From: JAZSMJ01 sp045535815
GTDB taxonomy: Bacteria > Bacillota > Clostridia > Oscillospirales > CAG-272
DNA: 64,000 nucleotides
Assembly: GCA_045535815.1 (NCBI GenBank)
Contig: JAZSMJ010000068.1
Location: 6,373-70,372 of the forward strand
Reading direction: 5' to 3'
Below the pieces are notes generated by a model that worked only from the letters and a program-made list of their open reading frames with translations, made no database searches and was not told the origin of the DNA. Of the stretch, positions 15,687 to 24,296 are shown one piece after another; the first letter of the stretch is position 1, and each line of letters begins with the position of its first letter. Both the position numbers and the translations under genes were made by a program.

Positions 15687-15702
15687 ATAAATTCTATTGG
15701 TC

Positions 15703-16722
15703 TTATCTTTGTACACGGGCATTTTGATTGCTAAAGGCAAGAGCGGATATCTCTTCCTTTGTAAGCAGACTCTGATCTCCCTGAATTGTGTGCTTGAGAC
15801 AGCATGCCGCAGCTGCAAATTCTATTGATTTATCAGCTTCCATTCCGTCTTCGATCGCATAGATAAGTGCTGCCGCAAATGCATCTCCTGCACCGAGGCG
15901 GTCAACTATATTTATGGTGTATTTTTTGGATGAGCAGAGCCTTCCGCTCTCGTAAAGCTTTGCGCAGAAGGTATTTACCTCGGATGAGACCGTTCTTCTT
16001 TCGGTTATGGCAACCGTTTTGATGCCGTATTTTTCGTCAAATGCGCGTGCTATCTGCATATAGCCCTTTTCGGTAACGTCATCTCCGTTTATCTCTGATA
16101 TAGAGGGAGATATGCCGAACAGCTTTGCCGAATGGTCCTCGTTTGTGATAAGTATGTCTATGTACTTGGTAAACTGCTCTATAACCGACGTCGCCTTTTC
16201 ATAGCTCCAAAGCTTTGTGCGGTGATTGGGATCAAAGGAGACCTTAACTCCCATTCTTTTAGCGGTGCGACATGCGTCGTGACATATATCGATAAGATTG
16301 TTTCCGAGAGCAAGCGTTATGCCGGTAAAATGAAAAACGTCTGCACCCGAAAGCAGCTCCTCCCAGTTGAATTCATCGGGCGAAGCTTTTGATATTGCAG
16401 AGCCTGCACGGTCGTATATTACCTTTGAGGGACGCTGGGATGCGCCCTTTTCTATAAAATAAATACCAAGCTTATCCCCGCATCTCACTATTCTGTCGCA
16501 TTTAACACCGTACCTGCGAAGAGAGTTTATTGCCGCTTGTGCTATATCGTTTTCGGGCATACGGGTGATATATTCGGAATCAGCTCCTAAAAGGGCGAGC
16601 TGAAGCGCGGTGTTTGCCTCCGCTCCGCCAAATGTCGCTTCATACGACGGGGCGTCAAGAAACCGTCCAAAGCCTGCAGGTGAAAGACGGAGCATTATCT
16701 CTCCGAAGGAAACTATTTTCAT
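15703..16722 (-). CDS. kdgK: 2-dehydro-3-deoxygluconokinase (PfkB family)
   Basis: 339 residues. The PfkB sugar-kinase signature is present: N-terminal GEIMLRLSPAG, FGGAEANTALQLALLGA, and C-terminal DRLGAGDAFAAALIYA with the catalytic Asp. SFDPNHRTKLWS is characteristic of KDG kinases. It phosphorylates 2-keto-3-deoxygluconate to KDPG, the substrate of the aldolase encoded immediately upstream with a 4-base ATGA overlap. Together they complete uronate or modified Entner-Doudoroff catabolism to pyruvate and glyceraldehyde 3-phosphate. uxuA/uxaC-type genes are not in the window. Confidence 0.9.
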   Translation of the reverse strand: MKIVSFGEIMLRLSPAGFGRFLDAPSYEATFGGAEANTALQLALLGADSEYITRMPENDIAQAAINSLRRYGVKCDRIVRCGDKLGIYFIEKGASQRPSKVIYDRAGSAISKASPDEFNWEELLSGADVFHFTGITLALGNNLIDICHDACRTAKRMGVKVSFDPNHRTKLWSYEKATSVIEQFTKYIDILITNEDHSAKLFGISPSISEINGDDVTEKGYMQIARAFDEKYGIKTVAITERRTVSSEVNTFCAKLYESGRLCSSKKYTINIVDRLGAGDAFAAALIYAIEDGMEADKSIEFAAAACCLKHTIQGDQSLLTKEEISALAFSNQNARVQR

Positions 16723-17321
16723 TTTAATACCTCCAAAAGTTTTTTGCAGTTTTCACGGATATTTCCTTTTGTGATAAAGCTTCCGCCGACTGCGGCTATT
16801 TTATCGCAGCTCAAAAAATCTTTTATGTTTGAAATATCAACGCCGCCCGTCGGAATGAATCTTATCTGAGGAAAGGGGGCAGAAAGGGCACGTATTGCCG
16901 AAAGCCCTCCGTATATATCTGCGGGAAAGAATTTAACTGTGGTTATACCAAGTGATATTGCTTTGATGATCTCGGTAGGTGTAACGCATCCGGGTATGTA
17001 GGGGATATCGTTTTTTCGGCATACCGACAGAACATCCTCGCTAAGTCCGGGCGAGACGATAAATTCAGCGCCGCAATCGATTGCAATCTCTGCCTGCTCC
17101 GAATTTATTACGGTGCCTGCGCCTATCTTCATATCCTTAAAGCTTTCACATCCAAGCTTTATTGCGTCAGCGGCGCACTTGGTTCTGAAGGTTATCTCTG
17201 CGCAGGGAATTCCTGAATCCTCGAGCGCGGTGAGGGTAGGCAGGGTGTCACTTATATCGTTTATGACTACGACCGGTATCACTCTGCATGCGGGTATTAT
17301 CTTATCCGTTATATCAAACAT
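16719..17321 (-). CDS. kdgA: KDPG/KHG aldolase
   Basis: 200 residues from the ATG at 17321 (GGAG 7 bases upstream). It is a class I aldolase TIM barrel: the family pattern is seen in the AEITFRTKCAADAI (Glu-Arg), GAGTVINSEQAEIAIDCGA, FIVSPG, and TTVKFFPAD segment with the Schiff-base lysine, then PTGGVD. It cleaves KDPG to pyruvate and glyceraldehyde 3-phosphate. Length is normal for Eda/KdgA. It is first in a two-gene operon with kdgK. It may also serve the sugar-acid locus at 1-10.5 kb, but that link is inference. Confidence 0.92.
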   Translation of the reverse strand: MFDITDKIIPACRVIPVVVINDISDTLPTLTALEDSGIPCAEITFRTKCAADAIKLGCESFKDMKIGAGTVINSEQAEIAIDCGAEFIVSPGLSEDVLSVCRKNDIPYIPGCVTPTEIIKAISLGITTVKFFPADIYGGLSAIRALSAPFPQIRFIPTGGVDISNIKDFLSCDKIAAVGGSFITKGNIRENCKKLLEVLK

Positions 17322-17364
17322 GTTTTTCTCCGTTAAAATTTCAGTATTCAATAATGCATATACT

Positions 17365-17393
17365 ATTATATAACTTCGATGTGTAAAAATCAA
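17365..17393 (-). promoter_or_regulatory. Promoter of kdgA-kdgK
   Basis: On the minus strand TTGATT (17393-17388), 17 bases, TATAAT (17370-17365). Confidence 0.65.
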
Positions 17394-17442
17394 ATACAAT
17401 ATTGCTATTTTTAAAATATATTGTGCTTTTTTTATACATCGG

Positions 17443-17471
17443 TTGACCTTGGCGCAAAAAAATGATAAAAT
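17443..17471 (+). promoter_or_regulatory. Promoter of pepD
   Basis: TTGACC (17443-17448), 17 bases, TAAAAT (17466-17471), with GGAGG before the ATG at 17504. Confidence 0.6.
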
Positions 17472-17503
17472 TATAAAAGAATTATAATATCGGAGGTAGA
17501 TTT

Positions 17504-18955
17504 ATGCCGGTTGAATATATTATACACGGGAAAGAGCCAAAGGAGCTCTTCCGATTTTTTGAGGATATAAGCGCTATTCCGAGAGGCTCGGGAAACGAGA
17601 GCGGAGTTGCCGACTATCTTTGCGACTTTGCTGAAAAGAGAGGACTTTGGTATCGAAGAGACACTTTGCATAACGTTCTGATAAAAAAATCAGCAACCTG
17701 TGGTTATGAGGGAAAGGGAGCAGTAATGCTCCAGGGTCATACCGATATGGTGTGCGAGAAAAATTCCGATACCGAGCACGATTTCGAGCGTGAGGGACTT
17801 AAGCTTGCCATAGACGGTGACCTGCTTTATGCAAAGGGAACAACCCTTGGCGGAGACGACGGTATAGCAGTTGCAATGATGCTTGCAATACTTGATTCCG
17901 ACAGCATCTCGCATCCCGATATAGAATGCCTGTTTACAGTGCAGGAGGAAACGGGGCTCGGCGGAGCAGAGGGATTCGACTATTCGGATATAAAGGCAAG
18001 GACGGTCATAAACCTTGACAGCGAGAACGAATACGAGGCAACTGCAGGCTGTGCAGGCGGTGAAAGAGTTGAGATAAAGCACCGCTTTGATACCGTTTCA
18101 TTCGCTAATAAGGCGTTAAAAATAAGCGTAAGCGGACTTGCTGGCGGTCATTCGGGCGTTGACATAAACAAGTGCCGTTCAAACTCCAACAAAATGATGG
18201 GAAGGATACTTTCCGCACTTTATCAAAAGGAGCCGTTTAATCTTATCAGCATAAACGGCGGAAATAAGGATAACGCCATACCGAGAGAGTGCGAGGCGGT
18301 GATATCGGTCTTTGACAGAGATCAGGCTACGGACTTTATAAAGAGCATATCCGATTTGATAAAGAAGGAGCAGTCAAAGGATGATAAGGGCCTGAGGATA
18401 AGGGTATCAAAGGCAAGCGGATTTGATAAAATGATGACCTTCAGGTCAACCAGCCGTGTGCTTTCGGTCATCTCGCTTTGCCCGTCGGGAGTTCTTTCGC
18501 TCTGTCCGGATGATACGTCGCTTGTCGAATCCTCCTCTAACCTCGGGGTAATAACGACCGATGAGGACAGCGTCAGATTTGATTTTTCAAACCGTTCGTC
18601 CGTAGAGAGCGTTATGAGTGATATTGCGCTTCGGTTCGATATGCTTGCAAAGGCGCTCGACTGTGAGATATCGCATTCGGGCAGATATCCGGGCTGGAGA
18701 TACGTAAAGGGCACCGACGTTCAGAGGCTGTATGCAAGATCTGCAAAAGAGGTGCTGGGTGACGGCTTTGAGCCGAGGATAATAGCCATTCACGCAGGGC
18801 TTGAGTGCGGTATTATTTTAAGCAAGCTGGGTGAGGACGCTCAGGCAATATCGATAGGTCCTACCATGTACGATATCCACACACCCAAGGAAAGACTGAG
18901 CCTTTCCTCCTGCGAGCGAACCTATAAGCTGGTATGCAGGATGCTTGAGGGGTAA
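17504..18955 (+). CDS. pepD: Aminoacyl-histidine dipeptidase (M20 peptidase)
   Basis: 483 residues, the usual length of PepD. The first zinc site is seen in VMLQGHTDMVCE, the bridging Asp in TTLGGDDGIAVAMMLAIL, and the catalytic glutamate region in FTVQEETGLGGAEG. NLDSENEYEATAGCAGG and ISVSGLAGGHSGVDI belong to the dimerisation (lid) region, and HAGLECGII carries a final metal residue. It hydrolyses dipeptides such as carnosine and other Xaa-His in the cytoplasm. It stands alone with its own promoter, between kdgA on the opposite strand and the pyrH cluster. Confidence 0.92.
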   Translation: MPVEYIIHGKEPKELFRFFEDISAIPRGSGNESGVADYLCDFAEKRGLWYRRDTLHNVLIKKSATCGYEGKGAVMLQGHTDMVCEKNSDTEHDFEREGLKLAIDGDLLYAKGTTLGGDDGIAVAMMLAILDSDSISHPDIECLFTVQEETGLGGAEGFDYSDIKARTVINLDSENEYEATAGCAGGERVEIKHRFDTVSFANKALKISVSGLAGGHSGVDINKCRSNSNKMMGRILSALYQKEPFNLISINGGNKDNAIPRECEAVISVFDRDQATDFIKSISDLIKKEQSKDDKGLRIRVSKASGFDKMMTFRSTSRVLSVISLCPSGVLSLCPDDTSLVESSSNLGVITTDEDSVRFDFSNRSSVESVMSDIALRFDMLAKALDCEISHSGRYPGWRYVKGTDVQRLYARSAKEVLGDGFEPRIIAIHAGLECGIILSKLGEDAQAISIGPTMYDIHTPKERLSLSSCERTYKLVCRMLEG

Positions 18956-19009
18956 ATCTAAGATATATTTATAATTATATATATAAATTGAAAATTTTTA
19001 TAATATATA

Positions 19010-19038
19010 TTTACAAATAAGGGAAAATAAGGTACAAT
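19010..19038 (+). promoter_or_regulatory. Promoter of the pyrH-frr cluster
   Basis: TTTACA (19010-19015), 17 bases, TACAAT (19033-19038). The sequence before it (18956-19010) is almost pure A/T with no further recognisable feature. Confidence 0.6.
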
Positions 19039-19117
19039 AATCTAAGTGGGGATCTTTTTGCGAAGGATCTTTCGTGATCAGAATGTAAAAATCATGGAAA
19101 TGAGAGGTGTCAAAGCA

Positions 19118-19855
19118 ATGCAGAAGACAGATAAACCTCTTTACAAAAGAGTGTTGTTAAAATTATCCGGAGAAGCCCTTGCAACCGGAGGAGACGGTAT
19201 TATCAATTATGATTTTGTCAGCGAGATATGCCACGCGGTAAAAAGATGTGTTGATATAGGCGTTCAGGTTGCTATAGTTGTGGGTGCCGGAAATATATGG
19301 AGAGGCCGTCAGGGTGCAAAGATGGACCGCACGAGAGCGGACCATATGGGTATGCTGGCAACCACGATAAACGCTCTTGCACTTCAGGATGCGCTTGAAC
19401 AGCACGGAATGAATACGAGAGTTATGACCGCTATCGAGATGAGACAGTTTGCAGAGCCCTATATAAGAAATAAGGCAGTTTCCCATCTCGAAAAGGGAAG
19501 AGTTGTTATTTTCGGATGCGGAATAGGAAACCCCTTCTTCTCGACCGATACTGCATCGGTAATGAGAGCGGCTGAGATAAATGCAGATATAGTAATGCTT
19601 GCTAAAAACATCGACGGCGTATATACCGCCGATCCCAAGCTTCATCCCGAAGCTAAGAAGATCGACTCGATGGACTTTATGCAGATACTTTCAAACGGAC
19701 TTACCGTTATCGATTCAACTGCGGCATCGTTCTGTATGGATAACGATATTCCGATACTCTTGTTTGCTCTGAACGATCCCGAAAATATCGTAAGAGCAGT
19801 TAACGGCGAAAAAATTGGAACCATAGTAAAGGGAGGAAATAAACATGAAACTTGA
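19118..19855 (+). CDS. pyrH: UMP kinase
   Basis: 245 residues from the ATG at 19118 (AGAGG upstream); an ATG at 19094 and a GTG at 19046 are possible but give longer tails than the family. Amino-acid-kinase fold: VLLKLSGEALATGG near the start, VVGAGNIWRG, ADHMGMLATTINALALQDAL, then the phosphate and UMP sites GCGIGNPFFSTDTASVMRA and GVYTADP. It phosphorylates UMP to UDP. It overlaps frr by 11 bases. The order pyrH-frr-uppS-cdsA-dxr-rseP-ispG-polC is the common Firmicute arrangement. Confidence 0.95.
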   Translation: MQKTDKPLYKRVLLKLSGEALATGGDGIINYDFVSEICHAVKRCVDIGVQVAIVVGAGNIWRGRQGAKMDRTRADHMGMLATTINALALQDALEQHGMNTRVMTAIEMRQFAEPYIRNKAVSHLEKGRVVIFGCGIGNPFFSTDTASVMRAAEINADIVMLAKNIDGVYTADPKLHPEAKKIDSMDFMQILSNGLTVIDSTAASFCMDNDIPILLFALNDPENIVRAVNGEKIGTIVKGGNKHET

Positions 19856-20399
19856 CGTTAAAGAATTTGAAGCAAAGATGAAGCGTACCACTGAGGTGTA
19901 CGCATCCGAGCTTGCTTCCATAAGAGCAGGTAAGGCAAGCGCTGCCGTGCTTGATAAGGTAACTGTTGACTACTACGGCGCTCCCAGCGCTATAAATCAG
20001 ATCGCAGAGGTCAAGACTGCGGATGCACGCACGCTGGTTATTCAGCCTTGGGACGCATCAATGCTCAAGAGCATTGAAAAGGCGATCATCGTTTCCGATA
20101 TAGGAATTCAGCCCGCAAACGACGGTAAGGTATTGAGACTCGTATTCCCTCAGCTTACAGAGGAGAGAAGAAAAGAGCTTACAAAGCAGACCGCCAAGAT
20201 GGGTGAGGAAGCAAAGGTTGCAGTCAGAAACATAAGAAGAGATGCTAACGAAAAGTGCAAGCTGATGAAGAAGAACGGCGAAATGACAGAGGATGAACAG
20301 AAGGCGTCCGAAAAGAGCGTTCAGGATCTTACCGATAAGTACATCAAAGAGGTTGATGCTATAACTGCGGCTAAGGACAAGGAAATAATGTCCATCTGA
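19845..20399 (+). CDS. frr: Ribosome recycling factor
   Basis: 184 residues, full length. It opens with the helical domain and carries the family signatures RAGKASAAVLDKVTVDYYGAP, PWDASMLKSIEKAI and NDGKVLRLVFPQLTEERRKEL, with the conserved VRNIRRDAN in the last helix. With EF-G it splits post-termination ribosomes. A strong GGGAGG site lies inside the end of pyrH, so translation is coupled. Confidence 0.97.
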   Translation: MKLDVKEFEAKMKRTTEVYASELASIRAGKASAAVLDKVTVDYYGAPSAINQIAEVKTADARTLVIQPWDASMLKSIEKAIIVSDIGIQPANDGKVLRLVFPQLTEERRKELTKQTAKMGEEAKVAVRNIRRDANEKCKLMKKNGEMTEDEQKASEKSVQDLTDKYIKEVDAITAAKDKEIMSI

Positions 20400-20435
20400 C
20401 GTTTTTTAACAGTATAAATATTTTACTGAAAGATA

Positions 20436-20459
20436 GGGGATGCGGATATCCGCGTCCCC
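20436..20459. other. Hairpin between frr and uppS
   Basis: GGGGA-TGCGG-ATAT-CCGCG-TCCCC. No T-run follows, so it is more likely a processing or stability element than a terminator. Confidence 0.45.
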
Positions 20460-20476
20460 TTAAATGGAATTTAGAG

Positions 20477-21190
20477 ATGTTTGGTTTTCACAGAAAAAAG
20501 GCAGAGAAGGCTCCGTCCTCGCTTCGTCACATTGCTTTTATAATGGACGGAAACGGAAGATGGGCATCGAAAAAGGGTATGCCCAGAGAGTACGGACACA
20601 GCGTCGGGGCTCAGACCTTTGAAAAGATAGCGCAGTATTGCGGTGATATAGGAATTGAATATATAACGGTATACGCTTTTTCTACCGAAAACTGGAAGCG
20701 GCCTGAGCGTGAGGTTGGCGAGATAATGAGATTGTTCAGAGAATATCTCAAGCGAGCTCGTGACAATTTCGTCGAAAAGGATATGCGTATTCGTATAATA
20801 GGCGATACGCAATGCTTTGACGCTGAGACCAAGGCGCTGATAGAGGAGATCGAGGTCGCCTCTGCCAAAAACAGAAAAAAGGTCAACATCGCTATGAATT
20901 ACGGCGGAAGACAGGAGATAGTCAGCGCCGTAAACAAGCTTATCGCAAGCGGTGCAGACAGCGTTACCGAGGATGATATAGAATGCGCGCTTTATACCGC
21001 AGGAATACCCGAGCCGGATCTTATAGTGCGCACGGGCAATGAGAAGAGAACGTCCAATTTTCTCATGTGGCAGTCTGCCTATTCCGAGCTTTATTTTACC
21101 GAAACGCTCTGGCCGGATATGACGTGTGAGGACGTTGACAGAGCGATCAGCGATTTTTCAAAGAGAAAACGCCGATACGGCGGAATATAA
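20477..21190 (+). CDS. uppS: Undecaprenyl diphosphate synthase
   Basis: 237 residues. The cis-prenyltransferase fold is shown by HIAFIMDGNGRWASKKGMPR (catalytic Asp and pyrophosphate site), GHSVGAQTFEKI, TVYAFSTENWKRP and the C-terminal LIVRTGNEKRTSNFLMWQSAYSELYF with its conserved Arg pair. It makes the C55 lipid carrier for cell-wall synthesis in the cytoplasm at the membrane face. The ribosome site is weak. Confidence 0.96.
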   Translation: MFGFHRKKAEKAPSSLRHIAFIMDGNGRWASKKGMPREYGHSVGAQTFEKIAQYCGDIGIEYITVYAFSTENWKRPEREVGEIMRLFREYLKRARDNFVEKDMRIRIIGDTQCFDAETKALIEEIEVASAKNRKKVNIAMNYGGRQEIVSAVNKLIASGADSVTEDDIECALYTAGIPEPDLIVRTGNEKRTSNFLMWQSAYSELYFTETLWPDMTCEDVDRAISDFSKRKRRYGGI

Positions 21191-21214
21191 CGGTACGGAG
21201 GAAATGCGTTCCAT

Positions 21215-22048
21215 ATGAAGACAAGAATACTTACGGCTATTATACTGATAGCTATCGCAATACCGTTCCTTTATTTTTCGCATACCGTTGCATTCAACGT
21301 GGTGATAGCCCTTGTAGCCTTCGTCGGCGCTTACGAGATACTTAACTGCACGGGACAGAAGAACAGCGCCTTGGTGTCTGTTCCTACATACGCAATATCC
21401 GTTCTGATTCCGTTTATGACGAGATATGCGGGAAGCACGGAAAGGTTTTTTGCGATATCATTTATTGCTGTATTCGTCTATCTTTTTTGGATGTTTGCAG
21501 TATCGGCCTTCTGCAATGCCAAGATAAACGTTAAGGATTCGGCAATTACCTTTGCATTTACCTCGTATACGGTAATAGGACTTTCGATAATAATATTATT
21601 CAGGGATATGGACCTTGGAAGGTATATGTATCTTCTCGTGTTCTTCTATGCGTGGATATGCGATTCCTTTGCATATTTCACAGGAAGAGCTATCGGAAAG
21701 CATAAGCTTATCCCGTCGGTAAGCCCCAAAAAGACGGTAGAGGGTGCGATAGGCGGAATTGTATTTACCGCACTTTTCTCGCTCCTTTACGGATTTGTGA
21801 TAGGCGTATTTTTCGACGTTACTCCCAATTATCTTACGCTTGCCGTTATGGGAACGGTGGCCGCAGTGGTATCGCAGTGCGGAGACCTTATAGCGTCTCA
21901 GATAAAAAGGACGTACGGCATCAAGGACTTCGGATATATCTTCCCCGGACACGGCGGAGTTCTTGACAGATTTGACAGCGTCCTTGCGGTAGCTCCGTTC
22001 TTGTATTTTCTGGTTGAGATGCTTCCGCTTAAGGCAATGTTTTTCTAA
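21215..22048 (+). CDS. cdsA: Phosphatidate cytidylyltransferase
   Basis: 277 residues, about eight membrane helices. The CdsA signature is at the C-terminal side: VSPKKTVEGAIGG, then SQCGDLIASQIKRTYGIKDFG and FPGHGGVLDRFDSV with the metal-binding aspartates. It turns phosphatidic acid and CTP into CDP-diacylglycerol, the phospholipid branch point. It follows uppS by 24 bases. Confidence 0.95.
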   Translation: MKTRILTAIILIAIAIPFLYFSHTVAFNVVIALVAFVGAYEILNCTGQKNSALVSVPTYAISVLIPFMTRYAGSTERFFAISFIAVFVYLFWMFAVSAFCNAKINVKDSAITFAFTSYTVIGLSIIILFRDMDLGRYMYLLVFFYAWICDSFAYFTGRAIGKHKLIPSVSPKKTVEGAIGGIVFTALFSLLYGFVIGVFFDVTPNYLTLAVMGTVAAVVSQCGDLIASQIKRTYGIKDFGYIFPGHGGVLDRFDSVLAVAPFLYFLVEMLPLKAMFF

Positions 22049-22075
22049 TTAAGTTTTGATTTTTGAGGATAATAT

Positions 22076-23233
22076 ATGATTAAAGGCGATATGAGCATAT
22101 CCGTTTTCGGCTCTACCGGGTCGGTCGGAATGCAGGCGCTTGACGTTGCCCGTTTCAGAGGTACCGGGGTAGATGCCCTTTGCGCTATGAAGAATATAAA
22201 GCTGCTCGAAGAGCAGATCCGTGAATTCAGGCCAAGGTTTTGCGCAGTAGCAGACCCTTTGGCTGCAAAAGAGCTAAGGGATCGCATAGGAGATACCGAC
22301 ACGGTTGTGTATTCGGGAAAAGAGGGCGTTGAAGAGCTTGCAGGCATAGTTGAATCCGATATACTTTTAAATTCGATAGTCGGTGTAGCCGGACTTCGCA
22401 CCACTCTTGCAAGAGTTAAAACGGGGCGCACGCTCGCACTTGCGAATAAAGAATCGCTGGTGGCGGCAGGCGAGCTCGTTATGAAAACGGCAAGAGAAAA
22501 CAATACGCAGATACTCCCGGTAGACAGTGAGCACTGTGCGATATTTCAATGTCTTCGTGCAGGCAGAGAAAGTGAGATCAAAAGGATAATTCTCACCGCA
22601 TCGGGAGGTCCTTTTTTCGGTAAGAGTGCAGATGAGCTCAAAAACGCATGTGCCGCTCAGGCTCTTGCCCATCCTACCTGGAGCATGGGAAGCAAGATAA
22701 CCGTTGACTGCGCAACTCTTATGAATAAGGGCTTTGAGGTCATTGAGGCGGCTCATCTTTTTGGAGTTCCTGCCTCGGATATAGACGTCGTCGTTCACAG
22801 AGAGAGCATAATACACTCTATGGTGGAATATGTTGACAATGCAGTAATAGCGCAGATGTCAAAGCCCGATATGCGTATGTGCGTTCAGTATGCGCTTACC
22901 TATCCCGAAAGGGAGGCGGGGCAGACGGCGCCTATCGACTTTGCTTCTCTTGGCTCTCTCAGCTTTTATTCCCCCGATAAGCAAACCTTCAAGCTGCTCC
23001 CGCTTGCATACAAGGCGTTTGATATGGGCGGTGATGCAGGTGCGGCGCTCAATGCCGCAAACGAGGCTGCGGTCGGCTATTTCCTTTGCGACAAAATATC
23101 GTTTTCCGATATTTCCGATATCGTTTGCGATACGGTCAATAATTATAAGAGCAAGGACTACAGCTCGGCTGAGCAGATAGAAGAAACTGATTTTGAGATA
23201 AGACAGACAGTTTGCGATATGATTAAACTATAA
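22076..23233 (+). CDS. dxr: 1-deoxy-D-xylulose 5-phosphate reductoisomerase
   Basis: 385 residues, typical length. N-terminal NADPH fold (SVFGSTGSVGMQALDV), then LANKESLVAAGELV, the metal and substrate residues in PVDSEHCAIFQCL, ILTASGGPFFG, and HPTWSMGSKITVDCATLMNKGFE; a C-terminal helical domain follows (ALNAANEAAV). It makes MEP in the isoprenoid pathway that also uses ispG here and feeds uppS. Confidence 0.96.
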   Translation: MIKGDMSISVFGSTGSVGMQALDVARFRGTGVDALCAMKNIKLLEEQIREFRPRFCAVADPLAAKELRDRIGDTDTVVYSGKEGVEELAGIVESDILLNSIVGVAGLRTTLARVKTGRTLALANKESLVAAGELVMKTARENNTQILPVDSEHCAIFQCLRAGRESEIKRIILTASGGPFFGKSADELKNACAAQALAHPTWSMGSKITVDCATLMNKGFEVIEAAHLFGVPASDIDVVVHRESIIHSMVEYVDNAVIAQMSKPDMRMCVQYALTYPEREAGQTAPIDFASLGSLSFYSPDKQTFKLLPLAYKAFDMGGDAGAALNAANEAAVGYFLCDKISFSDISDIVCDTVNNYKSKDYSSAEQIEETDFEIRQTVCDMIKL

Positions 23234-23242
23234 TGGAGATGA

Positions 23243-24277
23243 ATTGAGATAACTATCGTAATTGCTTTATTGGTCTTTGGTGTGCTGATATTCGTACACG
23301 AGCTCGGTCATTATATTGCCGCGCGTTCCTTTAACGTTTCGATTAAGGAATTCGCAATAGGTATGGGACCTAAATTAATATCAAGAAGGTCTGAAAAAAC
23401 AGGCATAGTATATTCTCTGAGGCTTTTACCCATCGGAGGATTCGTCAGTATGGTCGGCGAGGATGAGGCATCCGATGACGAGGGTGCGCTGATAAACAAG
23501 CCGGTATGGCAGAGAATGATCATTACTGCCGCAGGAGCGGCAATGAACCTCGTCCTCGGTATTATTCTGATGGCAGTTATGGTAATGGCATCCGATAAGC
23601 TCGGCTCAACCGAGATAGTCAAGTTTGAGAGCGAGGACGCATCGTCCTATCAGAGCGGACTTGAGGTCGGAGACAGAGTTGTCAAGATAAACGACAGAAG
23701 CACGCATATTTCATACGAGCTTTTATACGAGATAATGCATCAGGGCAGTGAGCCCATCGACGTTACGGTTATAAGAGACGGCGAGAGAGTGCTTGTAGAG
23801 GACGTTGAATTTGAAAAGATAACCGAAGAGGGAATAGTTTTCGGTGAGATAGATTTTTACGTAAGAGCTGAAGAGAAAAGCTTTGCAAACGTAATAAAGC
23901 ACGGCTTTTATCAGTCGACTGCATCCATCAAGCTGGTGTGGGATTCGCTTATCGACTTTATAAGCGGTAAATACGGCGTGGATCAGGTATCGGGTCCGGT
24001 CGGTGTTACGACTGCAATAGGAAATGCCGCAAAGCAGAGCACTGTCAGTCTTTTATACCTTTGCGGTATTATAACCATAAATCTCGGTATGTTCAATCTG
24101 ATCCCAATACCTGCGCTTGACGGCGGAAGACTGCTGTTCCAGCTTATCGAGCTTATCAGAAGAAAGCCGGTAAAGCCGGAGATAGAGGGATATATACACT
24201 TTATCGGTATAGTTATACTGATGCTGTTTATGGTATTCGTATCCTTTAAGGATATTATTAAATTATTTGCCAAATAG
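23243..24277 (+). CDS. rseP: RseP/RasP-type site-2 zinc metalloprotease
   Basis: The family's first helix with the HELGH zinc motif (FVHELGHYIAARSF) starts the protein. A PDZ domain follows (about 115-190; GLEVGDRVVKINDRS), then the second metal motif NLIPIPALDGGRLLFQLIEL and a last helix. The only standard start in frame, TTG at 23270, has no ribosome site and would cut into helix 1. Family members begin with residues equal to ITIVIALLVFG, which are encoded here from an ATT at 23243, four bases after GGAG. Either ATT is used, or a T has been gained: ATGAATGAG would give a normal start. It cleaves membrane anti-sigma factors and signal peptides. Confidence 0.88.
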   Translation: MEITIVIALLVFGVLIFVHELGHYIAARSFNVSIKEFAIGMGPKLISRRSEKTGIVYSLRLLPIGGFVSMVGEDEASDDEGALINKPVWQRMIITAAGAAMNLVLGIILMAVMVMASDKLGSTEIVKFESEDASSYQSGLEVGDRVVKINDRSTHISYELLYEIMHQGSEPIDVTVIRDGERVLVEDVEFEKITEEGIVFGEIDFYVRAEEKSFANVIKHGFYQSTASIKLVWDSLIDFISGKYGVDQVSGPVGVTTAIGNAAKQSTVSLLYLCGIITINLGMFNLIPIPALDGGRLLFQLIELIRRKPVKPEIEGYIHFIGIVILMLFMVFVSFKDIIKLFAK

Positions 24278-24296
24278 GGCAAAAGGAAGGTTTTGA

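Noticed and set aside
18956..19010. Replication-origin-like AT-rich stretch
   Set aside because: No DnaA-box cluster and it is only 55 bases before a normal promoter.
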